A DNA stretch of 43,571 nucleotides, from the NCBI GenBank assembly GCA_041648755.1, contig JBAZOJ010000005.1, positions 1 through 43,571 on the forward strand, given 5' to 3'. The notes under the pieces were generated by a model that was not told the DNA's origin, did not search any database, and was given only the letters and a program-made list of their open reading frames with translations. Below are positions 1-8,529 of the stretch, piece after piece (the stretch's first letter is position 1; each line of letters begins with the position of its first letter). Source of the DNA: JBAZOJ01 sp041648755. GTDB taxonomy: Bacteria > Planctomycetota > B143-G9. A program made the position numbers and the translations under genes.

Positions 1-3000
1 AACTCATTCACTTACCACTATAACGCGGCTGTTCCGCCTCGCATCACCCAAATTGACTGGCCAGCCCCGACCGGAACGTGGGGCAGTGCCTGTTCAGAAT
101 ATTGGGTCTACAATTCTACGAGAAACGTGACGTCCTACACGACTCGCGCGGGGGAAGTGTACACTTTCACTTATGACTCCGTGGGCAATCTGCTCACGAA
201 GTCCGGTCCTCTCAGTTCCAACTGGGTCTGGACCTATACGGCCGGAAATCTGTTGTCCACTGCGACCGATCCGAACAGCAATGTCACAAACTACATCTAC
301 GACGGTTCCAACCGTCTCTGGAAGATAATCCTACCCGACGACAATCTCGTCACGCCCACTCATGCCATTATCTATACGTATGACCTGAATTCCCAGGTCA
401 GTACGAAGACAGATCCTAACGGGAGCGTGGAAACGTACACCTACGACGCGTATGGCAATTACGCGTCAGTAGTCAATTCGCCTGACGGCGGCATCACAAG
501 TTACACGACCTCCTACACCAACAACGCATGGGGCATGCCGACGAACATCGTCAATCCCCGCGGCTACACCACGATGTACGAGTACGACACCCGCCACTAC
601 AACACCAAGGTGAAGGTCGAGTATTCAGCGGGTGTGTACAGCGAGACGATCTACACTCATAACGCAAGCGGGAGCGTCGCTACCGTCACCGATCCCCTGA
701 CCAACGTCACCGAGTTCAGCTATGACAGCCTCGGCCGCCGCTACGAGGTCGAGCACGCGGACGGCAATTTTGAGCAATGGGGCTTTGACGAGAATGGCAA
801 CACCATCTGGCATCAGGACTCAGTGACTTTCGATTACAATATCGCGAACGCGACGAGTTTCTGCACGGAGCAGTATGTTTACGACACGTGGAACCGCTGC
901 TGGCAGACCGGGCGCCTGCGCATCAACCCTGTAGGTGGCGCTCCGGCCTTCGTGACCAATTACGACGAGACCCGCTTCAGCGCCGATGGGAATCGGGTGT
1001 ATTATGCCGATTACCTCGGCAACGTGACAACGTGGGTGTACGATTCCCTGAACCGTCTGGATTACGAGACGGATCCGTACACCAATGCCGATGACCACAC
1101 GTACGACTACAATGGCAACCTATTGTCGTACACGGATAAGAACGGAAACGCCTGGTCATACACCTATGACGCCCTGAACAGAAAGGTCACTGAAGTGGCT
1201 CCACTGGCCGCTCCCAACAACACGACTACATGGGGCTACGACTATAATGGTAATGTCCTGACGGTTACCGACCGCCTCGGCCACGTGACAACTTGCGACT
1301 TTGACGACCTTAACCGGCTGCATAGCGTAACAAATGACCAGCTCTGCTGCACCGTAAGGTACCAGTACGACGCCAACGGCAACAAGACCCGCGTCACTGA
1401 CGCGTGGCTCTATTACACCGATTGCACCTACAGCAGGCAAGACCGCGTTCTGACGGTCACCAAGCCCGATACGGGCGTAATCACGTACGAGTACGACAGG
1501 TGCGGAAACGTGACCCGCACGGTCGATGAAGAAGGCGGCGAAACGCGCACTAATTACGATGTCATGAATAGGGTCTACCAGGTTACCCACGCCTACGGCA
1601 CGGCGTATGCCTTCACCACGACCACAACATACGATGCAAACGGGCGCACGAGCCGCTTTGAGGATGGCGTAGGCAATTACACCGACACGACCTACGATCC
1701 GCGCAGCCTGACGCTGGAGACCGACTACTACAGCCCGACAGCGGGCTCGACGCACAGCACAACATCGTACGGCTACGATGTGCAGGGAAACTGCACCAGC
1801 GTCACGGACGCCCTTTCCAACACCACAACCCTCTATTATGACGATATGAACCGCCAGTACGAGACTGTAAAGCCGTCCGGCGCGACGTACAGCAAAACGT
1901 TCGATGCCAATGGCAATGTGGACACCGAAACAGACGGAGAATCGAATACGACCGTGTACAGCGTTGACTCAATGAACCGCTGCTGGCGGACAACGGACGC
2001 GCAGAGCAATAACTTCGACAAGACATTCGATGAAATGGGCAACGTGCTCACCGAAGTTGTGAGCCCCGACGGCGGAACCACGTTGTACACGACTACATAC
2101 GTGTATGACAGCCTGTACAAGATGACCTCGATGACGGATGCGCTGAACCATGCCCACCTGAATTGGTACGATACGGCCGGAAGGCTGACGAACTACATAG
2201 ACAGGGCTGGAAATCCGGTGGATTTCACCTATGACTCTTGTGGCAGAGTCACACAAATCGACCATCCCGCGCCTCTCGATCCTTTGACCTCGATGCAGAC
2301 GGTGATGACATATGACCTCTGCGGCCGCATGCTGACTTACACGAGCCCCGAAATCGACAAGGAATTCACGTACGACGTGTTGGGCCGCAAGATCCAGGAA
2401 GATCAGGTTATGCCATCGTGGCCCACGGCGACAACCCTGACCGCGACCTTTACCTATGACGGGATGGGCCGCACCACGCAGATCAGCGATTTCGAGCCCG
2501 GCACAGGCAACCTGATTACGGATTATACCTATGACGACGCTGCCCTGACGAAGACGGTTACCGAGAACCCGCAGAACGGGAACCCCGCTCGGGTCAATAC
2601 GTTCCAATACGATGCCGCGGGCAACCTGACCTGCAAGACGGTAGATTCCGGGATGTACGAGGACTACTACTACGACACCGACAACCGGATGTACTACCAA
2701 GAGGTTGTGGATTCCGGCAACACCGTGTTGGGTTACCAGGGCTACACTTTTGATGACAACTCGCAGGTGGACAGCGATGTCACAACCGGGTCGTTCGGAT
2801 CGTACAGCACGGCTTACACGTACGATTCCAGGCGGCTTCTGACCGCTGAGGTGCGAACGGGTACAAACTCGTATAGCAAAGGTTATACTTACGACGGTAT
2901 GTACTGCAGGACGCAGAAGACCGTCGGCGGAACCGCCACCAATTATACGTACAACGACCTTGGCCGCATCACCGCGGCCACGGGCGGCACCGCGTTCACA

Positions 3001-4572
3001 TGCGTCTACGATGACAACGGCAACCTGACCGCAAAGACAACCGGCCTGATAGTTGAGTCCTACGCCTTTGACTGGAAGAACAATCTGGTCCGCTACCAGA
3101 ATTCGGATACCGCCGAGGACATGTTCTACGGCTACGACATCGGCAGCACCCGCATAATCAAGGCGCGGCCCGAAGAGGGCGGCGGCACATACGATGTGTG
3201 CGCCGACATTTCCGGCTGGAAGCACTTCTTCCACAAAACCGCAGGCGACCGGTGGCTGTACGCCGAGTCCGAAACCGACGGCGCCAACTGGTGGTGGACC
3301 GCGCAGTACACGCTTGACAACACAAGCGGTGTCGGCTTCATCGAGAACGTCCAGACCGCGCGCACGGGCTTCCCCGTTGACATCTACAGTTGCACAGTTG
3401 ACCAATGGGGCAACAACCGCGTGATGTACGACTCGGCAGAAACCTGCGTGCTCAATGCGGAGTACGATTCGTTCTTGGTCGAGAGCAACTGGAACGGCGG
3501 GGCAGATCTCAAGGGCGGGATGTTTGGGGAGCGAAATTCCGAAAGCCCGAACATCCTCTCCGGGGATGGAGGGGCGACATCACACATTCCCGAGGACGCC
3601 CAGTCGCTGACTCTTCATGGAACCTTTGGACCGAACGTGTGGATTCAATGCGGTTGGATCAAGGATATCGGAGGTGCGATCGGAGGTGCGATCGGAGGGT
3701 TCTTCGGAGGCAGACAGACCGGAGAGGACATTGGCAGTGCGCTTGAGGAGCTACTAGACGGAGGCAACTTCCTTGAGACAGCGGCTAGATACATTAGAAG
3801 ATTCGTCTTGCGTCTAGAGAACACTATCATCAAAACGATATACCTATCTTCACGAGCGCTCTGGGACTCAGTTTTCCCTCGTAATGGGGTTCTGTTTGGA
3901 GGATATCTGCATGAATACGACATGCCAGACGATCCTATAATGTGGATACTCTATGAGTACTACTATTATGTGATTATCCAAACATTCAATGTGGTTGCCC
4001 AAGTTAGCTACTCTACTAATGGTACTGACTGGACGCCCGGGCCAAAGACTACGGGAGGGCCCTTCAACGATAACGGCACTGCCTCGGGCTACGTGTTTGA
4101 CAGCAGAGAGCTTGAGAACGGGCGCGCTACAGGTGTCGGTTTTGACCAGCCAGCTCAAAGCGTAGAATCGCTGAATGCCTTCGCTGATGCGTGCTATAAT
4201 AGTAACCCAACCGCTGCTGAACAAGCGATGGACGTAGCTTCTGCGCAATCGCCAGGGCATCCACTCCAGAGAAAGACCACGGTCACAGCATTCTTTGTGA
4301 CTGAATACTGGTGGGTGTCAAGCCTCCGCGGTGCCATCCGTACCGGAGTTGATCGGTGGTGGGTCGAGTTTGAGATGATCAGTTTTGATCTTGATGGCGA
4401 CCGGAAATTCGAAGCGAACCAAACACCCACAGCAACTGGGGGAACTGAGACCAATCCGAACGCCCCTGGCTATCCTGCCTGCCCTGCTGACAACCACGTT
4501 CCGCCGAGTCCGCGAGGCTCCAATGCTGTCAACCCGGGCGGGAGCGACAATGTTACTCCTAACATGCGGTAG
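1..4572 (+). CDS. YD-repeat (RHS-like) cell-surface protein, 5' end outside window
   Basis: The frame is open from base 1, so the gene begins upstream and 1,523 codons are visible; the first in-frame GTG at 127 is not a credible start. Roughly the first 1,050 residues are back-to-back YD repeats (YDxxGNL..., Y-x-YD-x2-NR), more than 30 by eye. This family forms a beta-wound shell or filament in RHS/Tc-toxin-like secreted proteins. From about residue 1,060 the repeats stop. A Trp/Gly-rich region follows, then a glycine zipper of GGAIGG units (3670-3710, encoded by a duplicated 12-bp unit) and a C-terminal tail containing a DLDGD...E loop resembling an EF-hand or dockerin-type calcium site. I do not see the canonical RHS-core PxxxxDPxGL motif. 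The last 900 bp use more A/T-rich codons than the repeat region, as is common for exchangeable tips. The tail's function is unknown; polymorphic-toxin tip is one possibility, surface adhesin another. Confidence 0.9.
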   Translation, partial: NSFTYHYNAAVPPRITQIDWPAPTGTWGSACSEYWVYNSTRNVTSYTTRAGEVYTFTYDSVGNLLTKSGPLSSNWVWTYTAGNLLSTATDPNSNVTNYIYDGSNRLWKIILPDDNLVTPTHAIIYTYDLNSQVSTKTDPNGSVETYTYDAYGNYASVVNSPDGGITSYTTSYTNNAWGMPTNIVNPRGYTTMYEYDTRHYNTKVKVEYSAGVYSETIYTHNASGSVATVTDPLTNVTEFSYDSLGRRYEVEHADGNFEQWGFDENGNTIWHQDSVTFDYNIANATSFCTEQYVYDTWNRCWQTGRLRINPVGGAPAFVTNYDETRFSADGNRVYYADYLGNVTTWVYDSLNRLDYETDPYTNADDHTYDYNGNLLSYTDKNGNAWSYTYDALNRKVTEVAPLAAPNNTTTWGYDYNGNVLTVTDRLGHVTTCDFDDLNRLHSVTNDQLCCTVRYQYDANGNKTRVTDAWLYYTDCTYSRQDRVLTVTKPDTGVITYEYDRCGNVTRTVDEEGGETRTNYDVMNRVYQVTHAYGTAYAFTTTTTYDANGRTSRFEDGVGNYTDTTYDPRSLTLETDYYSPTAGSTHSTTSYGYDVQGNCTSVTDALSNTTTLYYDDMNRQYETVKPSGATYSKTFDANGNVDTETDGESNTTVYSVDSMNRCWRTTDAQSNNFDKTFDEMGNVLTEVVSPDGGTTLYTTTYVYDSLYKMTSMTDALNHAHLNWYDTAGRLTNYIDRAGNPVDFTYDSCGRVTQIDHPAPLDPLTSMQTVMTYDLCGRMLTYTSPEIDKEFTYDVLGRKIQEDQVMPSWPTATTLTATFTYDGMGRTTQISDFEPGTGNLITDYTYDDAALTKTVTENPQNGNPARVNTFQYDAAGNLTCKTVDSGMYEDYYYDTDNRMYYQEVVDSGNTVLGYQGYTFDDNSQVDSDVTTGSFGSYSTAYTYDSRRLLTAEVRTGTNSYSKGYTYDGMYCRTQKTVGGTATNYTYNDLGRITAATGGTAFTCVYDDNGNLTAKTTGLIVESYAFDWKNNLVRYQNSDTAEDMFYGYDIGSTRIIKARPEEGGGTYDVCADISGWKHFFHKTAGDRWLYAESETDGANWWWTAQYTLDNTSGVGFIENVQTARTGFPVDIYSCTVDQWGNNRVMYDSAETCVLNAEYDSFLVESNWNGGADLKGGMFGERNSESPNILSGDGGATSHIPEDAQSLTLHGTFGPNVWIQCGWIKDIGGAIGGAIGGFFGGRQTGEDIGSALEELLDGGNFLETAARYIRRFVLRLENTIIKTIYLSSRALWDSVFPRNGVLFGGYLHEYDMPDDPIMWILYEYYYYVIIQTFNVVAQVSYSTNGTDWTPGPKTTGGPFNDNGTASGYVFDSRELENGRATGVGFDQPAQSVESLNAFADACYNSNPTAAEQAMDVASAQSPGHPLQRKTTVTAFFVTEYWWVSSLRGAIRTGVDRWWVEFEMISFDLDGDRKFEANQTPTATGGTETNPNAPGYPACPADNHVPPSPRGSNAVNPGGSDNVTPNMR

Positions 4573-4708
4573 AAGTGAGGAGCTTTCTTGTTAGCTCGCT
4601 TGCCTGTGTCCCAGGAGCGTTCGTCATCATCACCGTATCGAAGGCTATGGCTGCATTGCACATGAGCCAGCATTGTCTGAGTCGCGGCAGCCCACGAAGG
4701 AAGGTGCT

Positions 4709-6370
4709 ATGAGAAGCGCAAGTACTGTTCTTGTGATTCTGCTTTTGCTGCTTGCGGCAATGCCTTCGGAAGGGATCTTGGCGAAATCAGAACCAATGTT
4801 ACTGATCTGCGACTCGTTCTATCTTCAATTGAACGGGATCCAAGGCAGCAACATCAGTGGTCCCTTCTACTTGGAGTCCGAAGAGTCCTTAGTATCCATT
4901 GATGCGTTCCCAAAGGCCCCGATCTCAGATACCCCTGGCTTGGAGGACCATGACCTGCTTGGCCGACGAGAGACCTTTCAGACGCTATTGGTGATGCCCT
5001 ATGTCGCTGGCCGACATGATGTCCAGATCGAGAGAAAAGGAGGATACTGGCTGATACGTATGGACAGCAGGCTGCTGGGCGCTGCTGTCTTCAGTCTTTC
5101 GGGGATGAGGAACCTTGCTGATGAGGACATGGAGATACCTTCTCTGTCTGTCTACGTGTGGATTGATGAGGTGATGGCGACTTGGCTGACTATGATTCCT
5201 GGGGTGCGATATCTTGCCTGTCCGGGGGGTATCTCTGAGGGGCTTTTTGAGACAACAATTCTTGTAGGTGCAACGCTGGACTACGTTTGGCCTTTTGCAG
5301 ATGGACAATACGTGAGAGGAAGCTGGAAAGGGACGCAGAAGTCAACATATCATATTGATTACCGGTACGCCAGCGAAGTGGAATGGGATAACATATGCAA
5401 TGTCGCACTCCCCACGTCTCTAATGCTGGACCTGTCCGCCCCGAAGATGGGGAAGGAGAAGGTGCTGTCTGTTCTTCGGCAACTCCCCGACACGTTGAGG
5501 TTTCTGGAGGTTCGACTGAGCAATTGTTGGGATTTTCGTGACGAGGTCGCTACGATTCTTAGCACCAAAAATAGGATCCTGAGCCTCGGAATTACTTTTG
5601 CTCGAATGCCCAAGGATGCAAGTGGGAGCTTCAGATTCTCCTTGACTGGCCAAGAGAGGCTCTTATTGGGATTCGATTCCTCGACCGTGATCGACATGGG
5701 GAGCCCCTCCTCAGCGTGCTTACCTACGGGGCTCTTTGCGCATCCTGATGTTGTTCTATCAGGAGATTTGGGCAGCGTGACAGTACTGGAAATGCAGGGC
5801 GGCAGACTGCTCCTTGACTCCCTGAAAGGATCCGGCATACACGACTTGGCGCTGATAGACACATGGCTAGCCTGCAAGGATGCCAAGGCTATCGCATTCT
5901 CCCCTCGAAGAGTGTGGTTCACGCCCGGACGTGACGAAGGTATCGCGGATGTTCAGGCATCACGGACATTCTACGGCCAGATGCTCAGAAGAGCGAGCGA
6001 AATATACAGTTGTGGTTGGCCCGGCGAGATCCCTGCAGAAGAGCCTTTCCCGAACGTGAAGTTTTTTCGAGGCATTAGCGATGGCTCCCAAGTAGATGGC
6101 ATTCCCCTCGCAATGCTCGGGGTCGTTTTCCCTCAAATCGAGGAATTGACACTGCGGATAAATGATCGGAGTCCTGAGCATATCACTTTATCTTCACGTC
6201 TGCAGTCCCTTAAGAGGGTAATACTGGAATCGCATTACCGTTGGCCTCTGGTGAGGTTGGATGATCCTCCTCAGGGGGGCGAAGTATTCTCCTATTGTCC
6301 GTCTCGTGCGTACAACGGGCATGGACAATTTGAGACGAGTCAAATCTACCTGTATCGTATTCCTCGCTGA
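4709..6370 (+). CDS. Secreted protein of unknown function, possibly leucine-rich-repeat-like
   Basis: I chose the ATG at 4709 because GAAGGAAGG lies just upstream and a clear signal peptide follows (MRSAST, then a VLVILLLLLAAMP core). The longer reading frame starts at a TTG with no ribosome site. The product is 553 aa. After the signal there is no recognised enzyme motif. The region around residues 240-400 alternates hydrophobic strands with L/I-rich spacing (for example LRFLEVRLSNC and ILSLGITF), which loosely recalls irregular leucine-rich repeats. Codon use (ATA, AGA, AGG, TTG) is less GC-biased than in the housekeeping genes downstream, suggesting an accessory gene like the C-terminal tail of the YD-repeat gene 136 bp upstream. 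It may be functionally linked to that surface protein, but this is inference from position only. Confidence 0.75.
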   Translation: MRSASTVLVILLLLLAAMPSEGILAKSEPMLLICDSFYLQLNGIQGSNISGPFYLESEESLVSIDAFPKAPISDTPGLEDHDLLGRRETFQTLLVMPYVAGRHDVQIERKGGYWLIRMDSRLLGAAVFSLSGMRNLADEDMEIPSLSVYVWIDEVMATWLTMIPGVRYLACPGGISEGLFETTILVGATLDYVWPFADGQYVRGSWKGTQKSTYHIDYRYASEVEWDNICNVALPTSLMLDLSAPKMGKEKVLSVLRQLPDTLRFLEVRLSNCWDFRDEVATILSTKNRILSLGITFARMPKDASGSFRFSLTGQERLLLGFDSSTVIDMGSPSSACLPTGLFAHPDVVLSGDLGSVTVLEMQGGRLLLDSLKGSGIHDLALIDTWLACKDAKAIAFSPRRVWFTPGRDEGIADVQASRTFYGQMLRRASEIYSCGWPGEIPAEEPFPNVKFFRGISDGSQVDGIPLAMLGVVFPQIEELTLRINDRSPEHITLSSRLQSLKRVILESHYRWPLVRLDDPPQGGEVFSYCPSRAYNGHGQFETSQIYLYRIPR

Positions 6371-6405
6371 CACACGCAAGGGCGCGTCTGCTCGTTTGGC
6401 ACGAT

Positions 6406-6663
6406 ATGTCGAGCCTTGGTTGTGCAAAGGCTCTCATCGGGTTGCTTTTCGCAGCGCTCGGATTCGCCCATTCCTGTGTCGCTGGTAATTTTTATCACGC
6501 AGCGGCATTTCTGGCGTTCTTCGCGGTTCCTGTTATACTGCGATTGCTCATTGATCGGGCTCTTTCACCGTTCTTCGAATTCCACGAGTTGACGGCTGAA
6601 GACGGTCCCTTGGGGCGCTTCGAACAGTGGATCAGAACGAAGTGGCGCCGGGCAAGAAGATAG
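6406..6663 (+). CDS. Small predicted membrane protein
   Basis: This 85-aa frame follows the secreted-protein gene by 35 bp. It has a hydrophobic N-terminal stretch (residues about 7-25, ending in Ala/Cys) and a second strongly hydrophobic segment (about 29-50, AAAFLAFFAVPVILRLLI). A soluble acidic stretch and a very basic C-terminus (RTKWRRARR) complete it. That composition is typical of a real two-helix membrane protein rather than a shadow frame, although no Shine-Dalgarno is visible before the ATG. No family was recognised. Sitting just behind a YD-repeat gene with a divergent C-terminus, it could be an immunity protein or an unrelated accessory protein. Existence moderately likely, function unknown. 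Confidence 0.5.
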   Translation: MSSLGCAKALIGLLFAALGFAHSCVAGNFYHAAAFLAFFAVPVILRLLIDRALSPFFEFHELTAEDGPLGRFEQWIRTKWRRARR

Positions 6664-6727
6664 GAGGCGCGGCGAGAATGCACAATGAGGAATAGGAGAG
6701 CGGCCAGCGGCCTGGAAGGCCGATACT

Positions 6728-6750
6728 ACAAACACGAAGCGAGACGCATC
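6728..6750 (+). repeat. 23-bp direct repeat, copy 1
   Basis: These 23 bases recur exactly at 8259-8281, so the two copies bracket the lipoprotein gene at 6872-8140. The unit begins ACAAACACGAAG and ends GAGACGCATC. A short hairpin, CGGCCT-GGA-AGGCCG, lies just before this copy (6708-6722), without a T-run. Confidence 0.85.
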
Positions 6751-6819
6751 GTCAATTTGGCAGTCGTCCGCCGTCTTCGCCTGAAGCGTAGCTTTGCCTG
6801 ACTCGCTTTCTCGTCAGTG

Positions 6820-6847
6820 TTGACCCATCAAGGCATTGCGCTACAAT
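6820..6847 (+). promoter_or_regulatory. Sigma-70-type promoter of the lipoprotein gene
   Basis: A TTGACC -35 (6820-6825) is followed by a 16-bp spacer and a TACAAT -10 (6842-6847), putting the start of transcription near 6854. The downstream gene has a GAAAGGAAG ribosome site and starts at 6872, giving a leader of about 18 nt. The 16-bp spacer is the same as at six other promoter-like sites in the window. Confidence 0.6.
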
Positions 6848-6871
6848 TCCGCGAGCCCCAGAAAGGAAGAC

Positions 6872-8140
6872 ATGCCTGTCGGTAGAGCATTTAGCCGATT
6901 TCCGCTGAGCGCGATGGCAGTGGCTGTGCTGGCTGTCAGCCTTCTGCTCGCAGCCTGTTATCCTGCGCTGGGTGAAGAGCCCGTCTGCCCGACATGCGGC
7001 AACACGGGCAAGGTTGAATGCCGGATACATAAAGACGCGAAGGTGCCTGCGTTCCAGTGCTCGTGCTGCTATGAGTGTCCCAAGGGCTGCTGGGGGCTCG
7101 GATGGATGCCCTGTTCGAACAAGGACTGCATCTCACCGCACAAGGTCGAATTGGCGGAGCAGTTCAATCGGCTCCTCGCCGAGAGAAAAGCCTGGGTGGA
7201 TTCGCGCCGCGCGGCGGTTGAGGCGAAAGTATTTACCGACAACGGCAAAACTGCTGGCATGAAGGCGTGGCATGTGGAAACGGCCCACTTCCGTTTTGCC
7301 TCGACCATAAAGCCCCGCAAGGTCAGGCTCTTGTCCAACGGGGCGGCAAAGACGCTGACCTTCGATTCCCATCAGGCAATGCACCTGTATGCGCAACGCA
7401 TCGAAGAGGCTTTCGCGGCATGCATGAAGTTGCTTGACTTCACAGGTGACTACAAGCCGACCGTCACCGACAAGTTCCTCCTGATGGTGTGGCAGTCGGT
7501 TGGCGAACAGAACGCAGCATCGCAAGCCTTCTGCCATTCTGCACAGCCTGCCGGTGCATCGGTTGACGGCCTTCTGTATTCCACACACGACGCAAATGAC
7601 GACATGTATCTGCATCACAAATTGGTGCATGCCATCGCGCACTTGGTCTGCGATGACTACGGCGGGATAGTGATGTCGTTCCCGCCATGGCTGCGTGAGG
7701 CCTTTGCGCAATGGGTCGAGTACGAGGTTTGCGGCGAATTGGCCATGGTCTGCGTGGGGGACTTCGACAAAAATGTCGGCTGTCCGAAGCGCAGAATCAA
7801 GTCCGGGATGAAGATGCAGGTCAAGGGAAAAAGCAAGGACAATCCGCCCCTTTCTGCCTTTATCGACAACAGGGTAGCCGATATGACCGGCTGGCACCGC
7901 ATCAAGGGGATCTGCGTCCTGGACTGGATGCTGAACGGCTACAGCAAGAAGGTCGTGGGGCCGCTGGTTGCACAGTGCAAAAAGGGGTATCCCAAGGTTG
8001 CCCAAGAGACCTTGTTCAAGGCGGTTTTGGACAAGACGCCCGACCAGGTAGATGAACTATGGGGCTCGTGGGTATTGGAGACGTACCCGGACAACGAGAA
8101 CAACAGCGAGAAGCTGACGCCGTTGCCTGAAGGAATGTAG
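6872..8140 (+). CDS. Lipoprotein with Cys-rich cluster and degenerate gluzincin-type peptidase domain
   Basis: The ATG at 6872 is preceded by GAAAGGAAG and followed by a lipoprotein signal ending in the lipobox LAAC (Cys29). The mature protein opens with a cysteine cluster (about residues 39-86: CPTCGNTG, CSCCYEC, CSNKDC) that recalls DnaJ-type CxxCxGxG zinc modules. Around residues 250-285 is LVHAIAH, then 19 residues later PPWLREAFAQW. This has the shape of the HExxH...E region of membrane-anchored gluzincin peptidases, in which a PPWxxEGxA-like segment carries the third zinc ligand. The catalytic Glu of HExxH is Ala254 here, while His253, His257 and Glu276 remain, so zinc could still bind but hydrolysis is unlikely. 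The 422-aa product is probably a cell-envelope pseudo-peptidase. The gene has its own promoter and sits between direct repeats, apparently monocistronic. Confidence 0.8.
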   Translation: MPVGRAFSRFPLSAMAVAVLAVSLLLAACYPALGEEPVCPTCGNTGKVECRIHKDAKVPAFQCSCCYECPKGCWGLGWMPCSNKDCISPHKVELAEQFNRLLAERKAWVDSRRAAVEAKVFTDNGKTAGMKAWHVETAHFRFASTIKPRKVRLLSNGAAKTLTFDSHQAMHLYAQRIEEAFAACMKLLDFTGDYKPTVTDKFLLMVWQSVGEQNAASQAFCHSAQPAGASVDGLLYSTHDANDDMYLHHKLVHAIAHLVCDDYGGIVMSFPPWLREAFAQWVEYEVCGELAMVCVGDFDKNVGCPKRRIKSGMKMQVKGKSKDNPPLSAFIDNRVADMTGWHRIKGICVLDWMLNGYSKKVVGPLVAQCKKGYPKVAQETLFKAVLDKTPDQVDELWGSWVLETYPDNENNSEKLTPLPEGM

Positions 8141-8152
8141 GGCAGAAAACCA

Positions 8153-8187
8153 GTCCGTCGGCTGTCGTCCGTCGTCCGTCGGTTGTC
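8153..8187. repeat. Heptad tandem repeat, five 7-bp units
   Basis: Five consecutive 7-mers follow the lipoprotein stop by 12 bp: GTCCGTC, GGCTGTC, GTCCGTC, GTCCGTC, GGTTGTC. The period is exactly seven with G and TC held constant. It lies outside coding sequence. Confidence 0.8.
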
Positions 8188-8258
8188 GGGGCAGCCTTCG
8201 ATCCCCGCGCGATGCGCGGAAAGTAAACGCGACCGTCCCGGCGCGTTCTTTGCTTGCC

Positions 8259-8281
8259 ACAAACACGAAGCGAGACGCATC
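8259..8281 (+). repeat. 23-bp direct repeat, copy 2
   Basis: Exact second copy of the 23 bases at 6728-6750, in the same orientation. Flanking bases differ on both sides, so the shared unit ends sharply. The copies are about 1.5 kb apart and bracket one promoter and one gene. Confidence 0.85.
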
Positions 8282-8529
8282 ATGTACTTTAGCAGCCAGC
8301 AGCCGGGCAGATACTCCTAATGTGGACCTCGTACGTCTCGGCCTTGTTGAAGTCGGCTTCACGTGTTTCGTGGTAGATTGTCCAGTCCGCTCGGAAGCTA
8401 CCGCTTGAAGGCGGGTAGAGCCGTGAAAAAATGCCTATGCCGATTAGGCCTTGAATTACGGTGAAACAGGCGAAAATAGGCCCATCGCTCCCTAACCTTG
8501 TGAATCATCGAATTCGGAAGATGGCGGCC

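Larger units (their letters stand above)
8141..8529. other. Intergenic region of 389 bp carrying repeats
   Basis: No convincing gene is seen here. The segment holds the heptad repeat (8153-8187), copy 2 of the 23-bp repeat (8259-8281) and, near 8360, the sequence CACGTGTTTCGTGG, which looks like a decayed copy of a dispersed intergenic element. A weak promoter-like TTGAAG with AAAAAT 16 bp later starts near 8405, but I would not rely on it. The longer upstream extension of the dUTPase frame (from 8461) lies in this segment and was rejected as a start. Confidence 0.5.

Noticed and set aside
1969..3405. A 478-codon open frame on the - strand inside the YD-repeat gene
   Set aside because: It is antisense to a clearly coding, motif-rich frame; its Val/Arg/Gly-rich product shows no domain, and long antisense frames are expected opposite GC-rich coding sequence.
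6756..6805. Possible decayed hairpin of a dispersed GTCCGCC...GGCGGAC-type repeat
   Set aside because: The arms match too poorly here to call an element; it may be a remnant but cannot be supported from one copy.
7133..8005. A 290-codon open frame antisense to the lipoprotein gene
   Set aside because: The + strand frame has promoter, ribosome site, lipobox and motifs; the antisense product has no recognisable features.
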